Below, piece by piece: positions 1-11,276 of a stretch of 64,000 nucleotides of DNA (position 1 is its first letter; each line of letters starts with the position of its first letter). The DNA is from Ananas comosus (taxonomy: Eukaryota; Streptophyta; Magnoliopsida; Poales; Bromeliaceae). Both the position numbers and the translations under genes were made by a program. A model generated the notes under the pieces. That model was not told the origin of the DNA, did not search any database, and was given only the letters and a program-made list of their open reading frames with translations. The DNA lies in assembly GCF_001540865.1 (NCBI RefSeq), contig NC_033640.1, forward strand, positions 4,007,598 to 4,071,597, written 5' to 3'.

Positions 1-620
1 CCTCACCTACTTTCTCTTTTGTCTTCTACCCATACAAAAGAAAAAAAAAAAAACCCTACTTTCTCTCTAAGCCCTTTTCCCTTACTCTCTAACACCTCTC
101 TCTCCTTTTCTCTTGTAACCCCTCTATCAAAAAGGAAAAATTGGAGATTTTGGAAGCTTCAAGTTGGAGAAGCTTGGAAGAGCTCTCTAATGGTGAATCA
201 AGCTTGGAGAACAAGGTGGCCAAGGTGAGATTTCATGGGTTGAGTTAGGGTTTAGATTAAATCCTTTAAAATTGATGTATTGGAGATCCCTAGATGATTC
301 TAAACTAGTTTAATTAAAAGATTCACCATAATTTTTGGGTGTTCTTGAGGTTCATGAAACCTTAGGCTTGGATTTAGGGCTTTTGTCCCTATGAGATTTG
401 AAACTAAATTAATCTCATAAATCTCTAATTGAAGGGTAGTTCGACGTGGGGGACAACTTTGACGAGGTTGCAGCGTCCAATTGGGAGGTTTTGCCGAATT
501 TCGTTCATTAGGCTTGGATCAAGCCAAATCGGCGTCAGAAATCAAATTGCTTGGAAATCCTAGCAATTGGTAGCTAAACGAGGTAGGTCAGTTAATTCGG
601 ATTCGACAAAAATTCGGTAC
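1..620 (+). repeat. Partial copy of the non-coding LTR-like family
   Basis: Pyrimidine-rich leader, then a splice-donor-like 'AAGGTGAG' context after an AGCTTGGAG-rich stretch near 165-230, then 'TTAGGGTTTAG' and a 'GTTCGACG' segment near 440. The same order of landmarks recurs at 24300-24720 and 56640-56830, so I read this as a truncated member of the family that fills 18.8-29.1 kb. No protein of substance is encoded. Assigned by pattern likeness, not by alignment. Confidence 0.4.
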
Positions 621-1320
621 GGGTATAATTCGGATAAAATTCGTCTTCTAATTTTTAAATTCGTTGAAAAATACGGCTAAAAAACAGATTCGTTAATTAT
701 TCGGATACGTGATTTATACGGATATTATACGTTCATCAATTAAAAATTCGGGATCAAAAATTCGGCTATTAAATTAAGTTTTTTTTCTCTGAAAATTTAT
801 AATACTAGCATAAATACTCATATTTCTTAAGAATATAAGAAAAAAGAACTACAAAATTAAGCTAATTAAGTAAAAAAAATAGCAAACTATATTATACCTC
901 AAAATAAATAATAAAGTAAATAAGAGATTAAATTTTTTTGATCGAGTGATTTTTTTTGGGGGGGGAGAGGAGAGCGAACGTTTCGAAAAGATTTTTTTTT
1001 TTTTTGTGCGAGGTTTGGATTTTGGAAATGGTTATTTTTTTCACCTCTCTCTGTTTTGGGCGAGCCACAAGGGGCGCAGAAGCGAGCACGAGCGCAAGCG
1101 CGGGCCAGGGCGAGGGCCCCGGTGCGGGTGTGGGCCGGGCACGGGAGTGAGCGCGGGCCCGGGTGCGGGCCGATTTTTTGGGCAAATAATTCGCGAATCG
1201 CGAATAATTCGCGAATAAGTATTTTTTCCCAAAAAAACGCGTTTTTTTTTCCAAATTTTCGGAAAAATAAAAATTCCGGGCAGTTTAATTTCATTTCTCC
1301 GTGCAAATTCCGAATAATCG
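590..1320. repeat. ATTCG-rich and GC-rich repeat debris
   Basis: From 590 to 780 the words ATTCGG and ATTCG recur every 10-25 bases, and near 1185-1220 the palindrome TTCGCGAA occurs in tandem ('ATTCGCGAA' units). Between them, 1060-1170 is very GC-rich. The reading frames here are low complexity on both strands and overlap one another, so I call no gene. It resembles the end of an LTR element but no terminus could be fixed. Confidence 0.35.
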
Positions 1321-2140
1321 CAATAATTCAGGCAAATCGAACTAACACAGGTGGGTGTGCTCTTGCGAAATGTTGGGTTCTTCTATGTTTATTAGTTGGT
1401 CCATTTGTGGTCATATGTGTTATTATATGTTGAAATTCTATCATATATGGGGTTATTATTCGTGTTTGAGCCTTTCATTTCTTGTCTAATGATTCCTAAA
1501 GTAAGGGTTGACAATTGGATTGGGAACTTCGGTATCTATGTGGACGCATGAGATTTGTAATTTGACATTGGAAACCTATAAATGCAATGAACTAAAGTAA
1601 AAAGTTAAAAACATTGTAGAACAGGTTGATCATGAACATATGTGCATCTTGAACTAGCTTGTTTGGACATAGAAAACGAAAGTGAAATACTAGGTTATTG
1701 TGAGTGTTAAATGAAACCTAGTGATGGGAATATGGATTGGGTATTCTATTGTAGCAAGTAAAGAAGTAACAGTATATGATTGTACAAGTGAGTTATTCTA
1801 TAGGTTGATCAGGATTGAGATAAGCATGCAAGTGGATTGACAATAGATCCCTCTGGATTATGCTACGTATTGTAATTCCTCGTAGTTGCTACCCTAGTCC
1901 AGTAAAGTCCTCGAGATGAAGAGACGGATCGGTACTCCACAATTATCTATTGGGCTTATGGTGATCGCCGATTGGAACCTACAACATGAGCCCGGAGTTA
2001 GTCACATATGGTTAAGCGGATTCTTCCAGTCAACGACGCGAATGGATTAAAGGGGTCTGTTCTCGATTCCTCGTAAAAACTGAAGAAAAAGATTTCGTGG
2101 GAAAAAAAAGTTTCGGAGAGAATAAAATTTTACGCTCTTA
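1321..2140. other. Unassigned non-coding stretch
   Basis: No open frame, RNA gene or recognisable terminus. The text around 1840-2040 and 3400-3640 has the same mixed, LTR-like composition, so the two may be halves of one old repeat split by the element at about 2141-3361. That is inference only. Confidence 0.3.
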
Positions 2141-3361
2141 GTGTTTGGTTTGTAGAAAACAAAAGTATTTCGGCGTTACGGCTTTGTTTAGGTTGAATAG
2201 AAAATAAGGAAAAAGGAAAAAGTATGTCTATACATAAAAATTATTATATTCGTATTTTTTTATTAATTATATAGTCTTATATGAATTAAATATATTAATT
2301 AATATCTATATACATATATTAAGTATTATAATAATTGTAATAAATATATTTAAAATATATTATCAATAAATAGTATAAATGAATATATATAGTATGATTA
2401 TATATTAGATTGAGCTAGAATACTATGAGATAGTATAGAGCGTTTTACTAACCGGATTTATTGTTAATGATAAGCTTTAAATTGACTGATCGGCTCGGTT
2501 ACATAGATCTAAACCATTTAAACTACTAGAAAACAATTTCATTGGTACTTTCGATATTGTTCTTTTATCCTCAGTTGAACAGAAAATATATGGCTGAAAT
2601 GAATATTATTAAGAAATTGATTGATACAGGAGTGTGTAATCAAGATCAAGAGTATTAGATTTATTTTAAATAGTTAAAAGATTCCTAACAAAATTCAATT
2701 GATTTGGATATGTTTACGCCGTTAAAGCGAGGAAAACGCTCTTATCTGACATTAAATACTACAATTTGAAACCCTTTGATCATTAGCAAATGATGTCGAA
2801 AAAGATTTGAATTTTGATTCTAAACAAGTCAAGTGGAAGATATGTTCAATCGAGCCGATCGTCATGGAAGCTCTATCATCGAAAACAAATAGGAGTTCGG
2901 CTCGTTTCTATCGGAATAGTATTTTAGCAAACTATTATATATAGTTATATAGTATATATAGTATAGAGAGTATAATATAAATTATAAATCATATTTATAA
3001 ATAAATAATAATATATTTATAATATATAGTATATAGTTATATATATATATAATATATTTTAAGAGAGGCAGAGAGAGAGTCTCCTCATTGCGGTCACCAG
3101 GTGGAGCAGACCATCGTGGACTCGTGCCTTCTCTCCCCGCGGGCGTGGCGCCGCACGCGGCGCAAGTCATCATGGACGCTTCGCTTCATGCGGTCCACAG
3201 TGGAGCAACGCCTCGTGGACACGCGCCTTCCCCCGCGCGCGTGAGCACACGGTCGTTTTCGTTTCTCGCTCTTGATTCGACGCAGAAAACGAAACCCTTC
3301 TATCCTTATAATACTTAAAAAAAATTTCGCGGAAAATTTTTTAACGAGCCACCAAACACGG
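2141..3361. mobile_element. Candidate non-autonomous TIR element with a nested MITE
   Basis: The left side reads GTGTTTGGTTTGT near 2142 and the right side ends CCACCAAACACG near 3350-3361, an inverted pair around 'GTGTTTGGT'. A GC-rich stretch lies at 3090-3250. The inside holds a further MITE (2411-2945). No target-site duplication was recognised and the boundaries are approximate. Confidence 0.35.
2411..2945. mobile_element. Microsatellite-flanked MITE, copy 1
   Basis: Starts GAGCTAGAATACTATGAG next to an AT-rich tract and ends with 'GAATAGTATTTTAGC' followed by TA-rich sequence. Its right arm carries the family landmarks 'GATCGTC...GGAAGCTC.ATCATCGAAAACAA' and 'GATGTCGAAAA', matching the copies at 7037-7566 and 37545-38085. 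Non-coding. Confidence 0.6.
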
Positions 3362-3397
3362 GAATCCATTTTTCAAAAAATCGAAAAAAAAATTTCA

Positions 3398-3707
3398 GGT
3401 GTTGATTTAGCGAGGACGAAACGACACCCTAAGGACGGAAGTCTCTCCCAGACTGTGCCTCGGTATTGTGAGTGCTTGACTCGGAGCCGATATGATTGGG
3501 TCTGTCTGTTGATTATCTTGTAGTCCTTGTATGTAGCATTACATGACAGGTGACTGAGTACGATTGTGCCCTTCAGTCTGCGGACGTCTATTGGAGTCAT
3601 GTCTCCCAATAGACGATTTAGGAGGAGGGAGTGGGCTTGACATTCGCGTGACTGTAATGATTGGGTTAAAAGATTAAAAAAGGGTGGGTAAAGCATCTTG
3701 AGCATAA
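3398..3707. other. Unassigned stretch
   Basis: No gene on either strand. GC-balanced, LTR-like composition; possibly the continuation of 1321-2140 beyond the inserted element. Confidence 0.3.
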
Positions 3708-3716
3708 TAGAGGCAT

Positions 3717-4640
3717 TTTTTTGCATTTAGGCCTCCTGAAATTTTTATTTTATAAAATAGCCTTCTGGTCAAAATTTAATTTGGCAAAAATGGCTGGGGC
3801 CTGCCAAGACGCAGCGCACGTCAAGCGCCATGCGGGCAGGGCTGGACCCGTGTGTTACATTGAACACGGGTAATTCATTCACGGTCAAAAACACGGGTGA
3901 ATGGTTCACACGTGTTAGTACGTATTTTTTGTAAATATTTTTGTATATTGAAAGTGAATAAGAGTAGGATGTCAAGAGAGTGATGGATATTCTGCGAATA
4001 TTATCGAATTTAAAACACCGTATAAAATTATATATTAGTACACATTAATTCATATTTTGTTTATTTAATACATATAACTATAAAATAGTTAATAATTTTT
4101 ATTCCCTTAAATCTCATTCACCAGTCGGTTTAAACCAAATCTATACCCGTTGATAAGATCTAAACCCTATAACTATCTAAAGAATAGAATTATTAAAATA
4201 TTTATATACTTGATAAATAAACAAAATATAAATACGTATCATATATAAAATATATATATATATATATACGTATAATTATATTATAATAATATATATATAT
4301 ATATATAATGTATATATATATAGAAATTTTTCGGTTGGATTCGGATAATATTCTCGGATATCCCATACTATTGACATCGCTACTACTTATTATCACTTTT
4401 TCAATATTCAGCTTTTCAAATACAAAAATACGTACTAAACAAGGTGAACGATTACCGTGTTTTAGACAGGTGAACTGATTTACCAAATGTTCAACTTAAT
4501 ACCCTGCCGCCAGCCTCTGCCTGCGTGGCGCTGACGGGGCCCTGCGTGGCAAGATACTGGGCCATTTTTGCAATTTTAATTTGATAGGGGTATTTTTTAA
4601 ATAAAAATTGCTGCAGGGGGCTATTTGCAAAAAAAGCCCA
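3717..4640. mobile_element. Mutator-like non-autonomous element (older copy)
   Basis: Left arm: a TTTAGGCCTCCTGAAATTT-type start, then 'AAAATGGCTGGGGCCTGCC' and 'CGTCAAGCGCCATGCGGGC'. The right arm is its inverse: 'GCGTGGCGCTGACGGGG', 'GGGCCATTTTTGC' and 'GCAAAAAAAGCCC'. TIRs exceed 150 bp. Flanks TAGAGGCAT (3708-3716) and TAAAGGCAT (4641-4649) form a 9-bp duplication with one mismatch, the size usual for Mutator-like elements. The centre (4200-4330) is TA-rich. Same family as 43443-44210. Confidence 0.75.
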
Positions 4641-4650
4641 TAAAGGCATC

Positions 4651-4875
4651 CTGTTTTTACACTACCTTCATCTGCAAAGGCATCAGTAGTGTTTATTCCA
4701 GTTTAATGCATAGTGTAGTTGTTGTACTACTCTTTTTAGTTGTTTATCTAACTTATACTTGATACGACCTAGTGGAAATCGGCAGGTCCGTGGCAGCGAA
4801 ACCCCGACTTGACACTTTTTTTAGTTCTCCACACGTTGTTTTGTAGAGCCAACCAATTATAGATCAGTCAGAGAT
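4651..4875. other. Short unassigned interval
   Basis: Separates the Mutator-like and hAT-like elements; nothing recognisable in it. Confidence 0.3.
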
Positions 4876-6028
4876 CAAGGCGTGGCATTGCACATAGAAG
4901 CCAGTCACGGGGAGTATGGCCGTTGCCAACAAGGTTGTAAAGTGCGTGGCACGGGGCGTGCCGCTGTCTGCTGCATCGGTACGCATCCGCCGCTACATGA
5001 CGCCACATGTATTTGCGTGCCGATAGATTACCATGAACTCTCTACTGGCACACTTGGGACCACGAGGACCATAATCAACGACTTATTTCAGTTTTTTTTG
5101 GTTTGCAATAAACTCTTATTTATTATTTGAAGATTAATAAATAAATATGAATATTGCCTTTATGTTATACTACTATGCAATCAATCTAACATACTTGTAA
5201 GCTTTCTTGTTGTTAAAGTAAACTATACTAATCAAATAAAATTTTTACGAGGTTAGTAATTTCAAATGCAAAGATAATCTTTTATTGTCTTTTTCTTTGA
5301 CCCATATTTAGAGTCTTCTTTATATAAAATCTAAAAAAATTATTTTAAAATTATTTTAAAAAATTATTTTTTAATTAATTTTTTCAAAAAATTAGTAGAT
5401 CTATCAAAAAAATTAAGCGATAAATTATATGACAAATAAATTAAATAAATTTAAGTATCAATTAATTTAATTTAACTTTTAATTTTATCAGTATTTTCAA
5501 TCTTCTAACTCAAAAATAAAATTTTATGTTTGATGTGCCTTAAAATTTGTTTATTGAGTTCGATTTTGTTTTCCTAATTTGGCAAAAGTTTCGCAGTGCG
5601 ACAAATTTTGATAAAATAATTTGTGAAGAAAAAATGGATGTCTGTGGTGAGAGCGGAGAGATTGGATATATAAATTAAAAATTTGCCCTATGTTGATAAA
5701 CAAAAAAAATTAAATTATAATTTTTTTTGACTTGCCTAATAAACAGATCTTCGATTTGCAATATTTTTTGGGGGTTGTAGGGTACCCAGAATGCTTCGGG
5801 TACCCCAAAAAATAAAACAAAAAGAAAAAAAAACAAAAGGCAAAAAAAAAGCAAAAAAAAAAAAATTGCACAGTACTGGCACAGCACTATGCCGCGGCAC
5901 GCATCGTCGTGCCTTTCTGTCTCGTGCGGCACAGCCCGACGTGCTGTGGCACGGAGGGGGGGTCCGATACCCCCCCTGTACCGTGCCCCTTTCTTGGTGG
6001 CACGGTATGTGCCACACGTAAATCCTTG
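4876..6028. mobile_element. hAT-like non-autonomous element, degraded copy
   Basis: Begins CAAGGCGTGGC and ends GTAAATCCTTG, an inverted CAAGG/CCTTG pair. Internally parallel to 49771-50813: both carry 'GTGCGACAAATTTTGATAAAATAATTTGTGAA', split here into the landmarks 'GTGCGACAAATTTTG' (5598-5612) and 'ATAATTTGTGAA', followed by 'ATGTCTGTGGTG' and an A-rich run near 5820-5870. No matching target-site duplication remains, so one end is probably damaged. Non-coding. Confidence 0.6.
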
Positions 6029-6317
6029 GCCATTTATAACAATGACGATTAAGCCACCCTATAGCTATTACATTCTACTGGGAAGAATGGTAGAAATTGT
6101 AATGCGTATGGATGACAAAAAAGTCAATATGAACAATGTAAAAGTTCCTATCAAGATACTTTAGCAAAGAACACATCATCCTAACCCATTTCTACAGTGC
6201 AACCAAATTAGCATTCTCCGAGTTGCAACTATACAAGGTCCCCTGCTTTTGTTGAAGCAACGTCATGGCTTAGGACAAGCAGTTTATCTATAAAGGACCC
6301 ATAAGCTAAAGATAGTT
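6029..6317. other. Unassigned interval
   Basis: AT-rich, no open frame worth calling, no repeat terminus seen. Confidence 0.3.
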
Positions 6318-6999
6318 CTATATATAGAGAGAACTAGGCTTATATGTTTTTGCAAGCACAGAGGCATCTATGCTTTCATGTTGTTTTTTATGATGGAACA
6401 TCTGATTCAACGATTAGCTTCGTTAGACATAATCTACACTATTGAAACTATCAAGAAACCAAATTTCATAATTTTTCGGCTTCATTTGCCTAGTGAAGGA
6501 ATAGTCTCAAAATAAATGGCTAAAAATAATAATCTCATAAAAAACAATGGTTGAAGACTTAAATTTCAAATTGGAAGTACTAATCTTGCTCTTGAAATAA
6601 TTGTCTACTAAAATTTCACCTAATTTGAATTGTTCTACACCGTTGTACTTACAACGTATCATATGAACCATTAAAATAGCCATTTTTTAGAACAGTTCAA
6701 ATTTTAGAACAATTCAAGTTAAGTGAAATTTTAATTGAAAATTATTTTCAAGAGAAAGATTAATACTTCCCAGTCTTCCATCACTATTTTTATGAGATGT
6801 TTATTTTAAGTCGTTCACTTTAAAACTATTCGTACACTAGGCAAATGATGTCCAAAAACTGTCCAATTTGATTTCTAAATAGTTCCCATAGTGTAGATTA
6901 TGTCTAATAGAGCCAATTGTCGAATTGGATGTCCCATCATTGAAAACAACTTGAAAGTACAAAGGCGTCTACGATTTTGAAAGCACAAAAGTTGTACTC

Positions 7000-7012
<13 letters not shown>
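6318..7012. mobile_element. Microsatellite-flanked MITE, copy 2
   Basis: Flanked by TATATATAGAGAG on the left and (TA)n/(GA)n on the right. Inverted arms: 'TTTTTGCAAGCACAGAGGC' near 6350 against 'AGTACAAAGGCGTC' and 'TTTTGAAAGCACAAAAG' near 6955-6990. The inner marker 'GACATAATCTACACTAT' (6427-6443) is mirrored by 'ATAGTGTAGATTATGTC' (6888-6904). Arms are about 150 bp and nothing is encoded. Confidence 0.65.
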
Positions 7013-7036
<24 letters not shown>

Positions 7037-7038
<2 letters not shown>

Positions 7039-7565
7039 TAGAGCTAGAATACTATCAATGAGCTCCGTTGCCACCCATTTGTTTTCGATGATGGAGCCTC
7101 CAAATCGACGATTCGCACCGTTGAATATGTTCTATACCACTTGAAGTATCTTGAAACCAAATTTCAAATTTTTTCGACATCATTGACTTAATGATCAAAG
7201 GGTTTCAAAATTTGTAATCTTGATGGTCGATATGAGGCATTTTCTCGTTTAACGTGCAAAAATATCCAAATCAATTGAATTTTGGTTAGAAAATTCTTTA
7301 AACTATTTAGAACAAGATCAATACTCTCGATCTTGATTACAAGATTCCTATCATCACTTTTTGAAGAATATTCATTTTCAGCTGTTCATTTTTTGTCAAC
7401 TTGATGGACAAGAGAACAATATCAAAAAAGCATGAAATTTGATTTCTAGATGCTTCAAGTGGTATAGACCATGTTCAACGATGCCGATCGTCGATTTGAA
7501 GGTTCCATCATTGAAAACAAATGGGTGGCAACAGAGTCCGTTTGCTACAGATAGCATTCTAGCTC

Positions 7566-7566
<1 letters not shown>
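7037..7566. mobile_element. Microsatellite-flanked MITE, copy 3
   Basis: The clearest copy. Left arm 'GAGCTAGAATACTATCAATG', then 'GCCACCCATTTGTTTTCGAT' (7070 on). Right arm 'ATTGAAAACAAATGGGTGGC' (7509 on), then 'GATAGCATTCTAGCTC' (7549-7564). The two arms are inverted over about 130 bp. Bordered by (GA)n at 7014-7035 and (TA)20 at 7569-7608. Confidence 0.75.

Positions 7567-7568
<2 letters not shown>

Positions 7569-7608
<40 letters not shown>
7569..7608. repeat. (TA)20 microsatellite
   Basis: Uninterrupted TA dinucleotides directly after the MITE at 7037-7566. Confidence 0.9.
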
Positions 7609-7612
<4 letters not shown>

Positions 7613-7849
7613 AAAAGAGAGAGAATGAAGCTAGAATACTACGTAAGGGAATAGAATTTACTATCAAACTTTAAGCTCTTTGATGCCTAAGGTTTAGTAG
7701 GGCGTAGAATAGTAATGATCAAAATGCTACAAAGTTGATAGCAAACACTATTCATTTATGATCAATAGTATTCTAGCCTTCTAGCTGAAATACAAACATA
7801 TATATATACACACACACACACACAAAGAAGGTGGGGGAGAGAGAGCCAG
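7609..7849. other. Interval between MITE copies
   Basis: Contains two inverted arms ('GAAGCTAGAATACTA' near 7626; 'AGTATTCTAGCCTTC' near 7766-7780), so it may itself be a short, internally deleted relative of the neighbouring MITEs. Ends in a (TA)n(CA)n tract at 7798-7823. Confidence 0.35.
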
Positions 7850-8455
7850 GCTTGCGTGTTTTTATAAGCACAATGGCCTCCAACTTGGGAAAGAGACTGT
7901 CCGACTTGTGTTCTTTTAGAAGCACAGCAGCCTCCATGCTATCAAATCATTTTCGATGATCGGAATTCCGAATTGATGATCAGCTCTGTTAGACTTGATC
8001 TAGAATATTGGAATTCTCTAGAAAACAAATTTGTAATTTTTCAATATCATTCACCTAGTGATCAAAAGAGTTCAAAATCAACAACTAAAAATAAAAATCT
8101 CACCAAAAATGATGATATGACACTAAAATTTTAGATCAAAGATATTGATCATGTTTTATATCGGATAAAAAATTTTCTATCAAAATATTTTCTATGATCT
8201 AAATATTTCTACATCGTTAAACTTGCAAATGGCTCACCTCAACCATTAAAATCATTTATTTTGAGCCCCTTCAATCACTAAGTAAAAGATATAAAAAATA
8301 GCAAAATTTATTTTTTAGGTGCTTCAAATACTATAGATCAATATACTTGAGTCGATCGTCAATTCGAAAGTTTCATCATCAAAAACAACTTGATGACACG
8401 GATGTCTCCGTGCTTCTAAAAGCACTCCAACCTAGCTCTCTCTCTCTCTCCCACT
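7850..8455. mobile_element. Microsatellite-flanked MITE, copy 4
   Basis: Arms 'TTTTTATAAGCACAATGGCC' (7859 on) and 'GTGCTTCTAAAAGCACTCC' (8410 on), with the family's 'ATTTTTCAATATCATTCACC' motif on the left. Bordered by a GAGAGAGA tract on the left and (CT)n plus (TA)n on the right. Confidence 0.6.
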
Positions 8456-8728
8456 ACATATATATATCGCCATTATTTTTTCTTTAAATTGCAAGCAGAT
8501 AACCATTTTAATGTTCTAAAAATAAAATTGGACCACAAAATCTAACAATTTCATTGAGTAAATTTGAGGATAAAGATAAATAGTGGATCACCCATTTTTT
8601 TTTTTTGTTCCTTGAAAGTAAGGCAGGTCATCGTTTTAATGTTCTAAAAATAAAGTTGGACACAATCTTTAGATAAACAGAGGGTATAGCATACATACAT
8701 ATCTACACATGTATATCTTCAGATAGTG
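8456..8728. other. Unassigned interval
   Basis: AT-rich, with two near-copies of 'GTTCTAAAAATAAA(A/G)TTGGA' about 130 bases apart (8510s and 8640s). Nothing else recognised. Confidence 0.3.
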
Positions 8729-8835
8729 TTGAGCTAGAGTGCTTTTAGAAGCACAAAGGCCTTTTTGCTTGCAATTGTTTTCGAAGACAAAACATCTAAA
8801 TTGGCAATCGACGGTAGAGTATTTAAAATATATAG
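8729..8835. mobile_element. Microsatellite-flanked MITE, truncated copy
   Basis: Left arm only ('GAGCTAGAGTGCTTTTAG', then 'AATTGTTTTCGAAGACAAAA'), cut off where the copia LTR begins. The copia element probably landed in this MITE. Confidence 0.5.
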
Positions 8836-9661
8836 CGTAAGCCCCAAGGTTTCAATCAATTGTTTTGACGATAACAAAACATTACACTCATCTATGATGT
8901 TTATTTTTAAGTGTTGAATAGTTTTCGAAATGAAAGAACGATCAATTTGTGTTGGAATTTCATTTGTTGCCGACAAGTCAACATTCTAAATGGTCAATGA
9001 AGGCTGAAAGTTAAACTAGACGGAAAGTGGTCAAATTAGGCTGAAACAATTAAGTTGTACTGATTTTGGTCAAACTATGAAGAACAGTCAGCCATCTTAT
9101 GGTCGACCATGGAGCAGCATAGTTGATCGTAGAAGGTTCCCGATCGACGGTAAAGTGCCTAGAAGCCCCAGGACTGAAAAACTAGCCGTTATATCACTGT
9201 TGAAGGCCAAAGTCCGACCAGGGAGCAAACTAGCCATTGGGCCTGATTCTTTCCATATTTTTTTACAAAAGACAAATGAGCTTTGAAGTTATAAATATCG
9301 CATCCTATGAGATTATTGCTAAGGTATTTACTAGTGCTTCAATGCATTATTCCTGAGATTCTTGAACGATTCAATCAAAGAGCTCTATTGTAATTGTAGA
9401 AAGATTAAGCTTGAGTGAAAAACTGCTTTGTAAGACCGATTGTAACACCTTCGAGCCCGTGAAAAGATGGAAGTGTAAAGGTCTGGCCTTGCCCGTGAAA
9501 AGCCATGGGAGATTTAGAATTTGGTGCCTAAGAGGATCAGTATGGACAAAGGCATGTTGGCCGAACCACATAAAAAACATTGTGCTTGTGATTACTCTCC
9601 CATTCTCTTGTTCTTTACTATTTGCATTTGTACTTGGGCAATCAGATTTTGGTTTTCCTTT

Positions 9662-9712
<51 letters not shown>

Positions 9713-9745
9713 ATCGACCCTCTTAAGTTGCCATATCAATCCACA
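8836..9745 (+). repeat. 5' LTR of a Ty1/copia-type retrotransposon
   Basis: Pairs with 11277-12031: both begin with a 'GGTTTC.ATCAATT.TTTTGA' segment, share 'AAGTGTTGAATAGTTTTC', a 'GGTCAA' -rich stretch and 'CCAGAAGCCCCA(A/G)GACT'. Ends CCACA immediately before a tRNA-Met-type primer binding site. A (CA)n run sits inside at 9665-9704. The LTRs have diverged, so the insertion is old. Confidence 0.7.
9665..9704. repeat. (CA)n microsatellite
   Basis: About twenty uninterrupted CA units inside the copia 5' LTR. Confidence 0.9.
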
Positions 9746-9746
9746 A

Positions 9747-9759
9747 TTGGTATCAGAAT
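9747..9759 (+). promoter_or_regulatory. Retrotransposon primer binding site
   Basis: TTGGTATCAGAAT directly follows the 5' LTR. Plant copia elements use the 3' end of initiator tRNA-Met, whose complement is TGGTATCAGAGC; eleven of the twelve core bases fit. Confidence 0.75.
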
Positions 9760-9796
9760 CCAATCTCACAAAATTAAGAGTAATTTTCTAAGTGAG

Positions 9797-10490
9797 ATGG
9801 CAACATTGCATGAGGGCCAATTGATGACACATCCTCCATTCTTCGATAGTAGCGACAACACCTATCAGAAAATTCATATGCTAGTTTTTTTTCCCCAATC
9901 TCTAGATTTTGATTTGTATTCCATTGTTGAAGTCGATATATGAAACCGACCACCACAAAAAGTGATTGGAAAGATAAAGACAAAAGCTTTCTAGTTTCAT
10001 TTCACGTGTTATGAAAATTTTCTATTGTTCTTTAAAAGAATTTGAATTTGCACTACAGCTAAAGATATATGCCGTATGCGATAAACTTGAAATTGTCCAT
10101 GAGGGGATGACTTAAGTTAAAGAGCTCAAAATCAATAAGCAAGTGTCTGCATTTGATTTTTTTGGTATGGACCTTTGTAAATTGAGTTCCAATATAATAT
10201 CATGTCTTACAAGTATTATTAGTTATTTAGAAAATGGTTACCCTTATTCCAACTTTGTGAGAAAGATTCTCAGATTCTTATCAAGGTTGTGGGAGTCAAA
10301 ATTGATGGCTATACACGAAACTCATGAGTCATGACCTCGACAAACTATCAACAAACTATCATTAGATGAGCTCATTGATCTTCTCATGATTCATCATTAT
10401 CAAATGCAAGACCATCAGAAGGAGAACGAAGTAGAGAAAAAGAAAGCTTCTAAAAGTCACTTGGAATAAGAAGGAATCAAATTCATTTGA
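9797..10490 (+). pseudogene. Copia gag (UBN2-type) remnant
   Basis: A fresh frame opens at ATG 9797 with MATLHEGQLMTHPPFF, followed by a 'PQSLDFDLYSIVE' segment. This is the pattern of plant copia gag proteins (a 'PP.FDG.NY..WK.RM' motif, then 'LQS.D..LW.IVE'). The frame stops at 9941. Further gag-like pieces follow out of frame: 'KLEIVHEG' with a VKE segment near 10090, and an ALID..MIHHYQMQ-like segment near 10370, which mirrors the 'EELIGSLMTYE' region of UBN2 gag. Multiple stops and shifts make it dead. No protease, integrase or reverse transcriptase follows before the 3' LTR, so the element has lost pol. Confidence 0.65.
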
Positions 10491-11257
10491 AGATCAGCTG
10501 ATTGAACTGAATATCATTGCCAAAATTTACATCACTAACAGAAAAAAGTATAAATTTAATAGAATTTTCTAAACTTTTGTATAGAAAATTCACAAACCCT
10601 TCTAAAGAAGAAAATTCTTGTAAAAAAACATATTTTCTTCAAAAAAATATTAGAGTTTTTAAGTCCTATTTTATTACCTAATTGCCTTGTTTTTTTAATT
10701 CAAAAGTTTTTTTTGAAAATTACCCCTTTTTAACATTTTTAAAAGATTTAAGTTAAAGATGGTGTATTTTGAAAACTACTTTGTATTGATTGTTTTCATT
10801 TATCTCCTTACTTTTATTTTTAAGGTATCTAACAATCATGGACACATCAAGAAATGGGTACCAAATTTATTTTTATAATTTCATATGTATTTGAAAATCA
10901 ATCCAACAAGTCCCAAGGTTTCAAGCAGAAAGGAGTGAATTTAGGTAAAATTCTTATTCTGTTATTCATCTCTCTTGTGAAAGTTATTCAATTTATTTTT
11001 GAAAGGAGAAGAAAATCATTTTGAAAAATGAGCTAACTTTGCTTTATGAAAGGGAGATTTACTTCTAAATTGTTCATTCTTGGATATCAAATTATATTTT
11101 TTTCCGAAATATTCACAAGACATCAATTTTTTGTATCATTTTGTTGATGACAAAAAAGGAGGATATATAAATTGTTAATCCTCTCTAAACTCATATTTTA
11201 TTAGCTACATCTTTAATAAAAAAAAAAAAATTGTCGATTATCAATGTTTTTTCATCA

Positions 11258-11273
11258 TCAAAAAAGGGAGAAT
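11258..11273 (+). promoter_or_regulatory. Polypurine tract of the copia element
   Basis: A purine run (AAAAAAGGGAGAA) immediately upstream of the 3' LTR, the expected site for plus-strand priming. Confidence 0.6.
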
Positions 11274-11276
11274 ATT

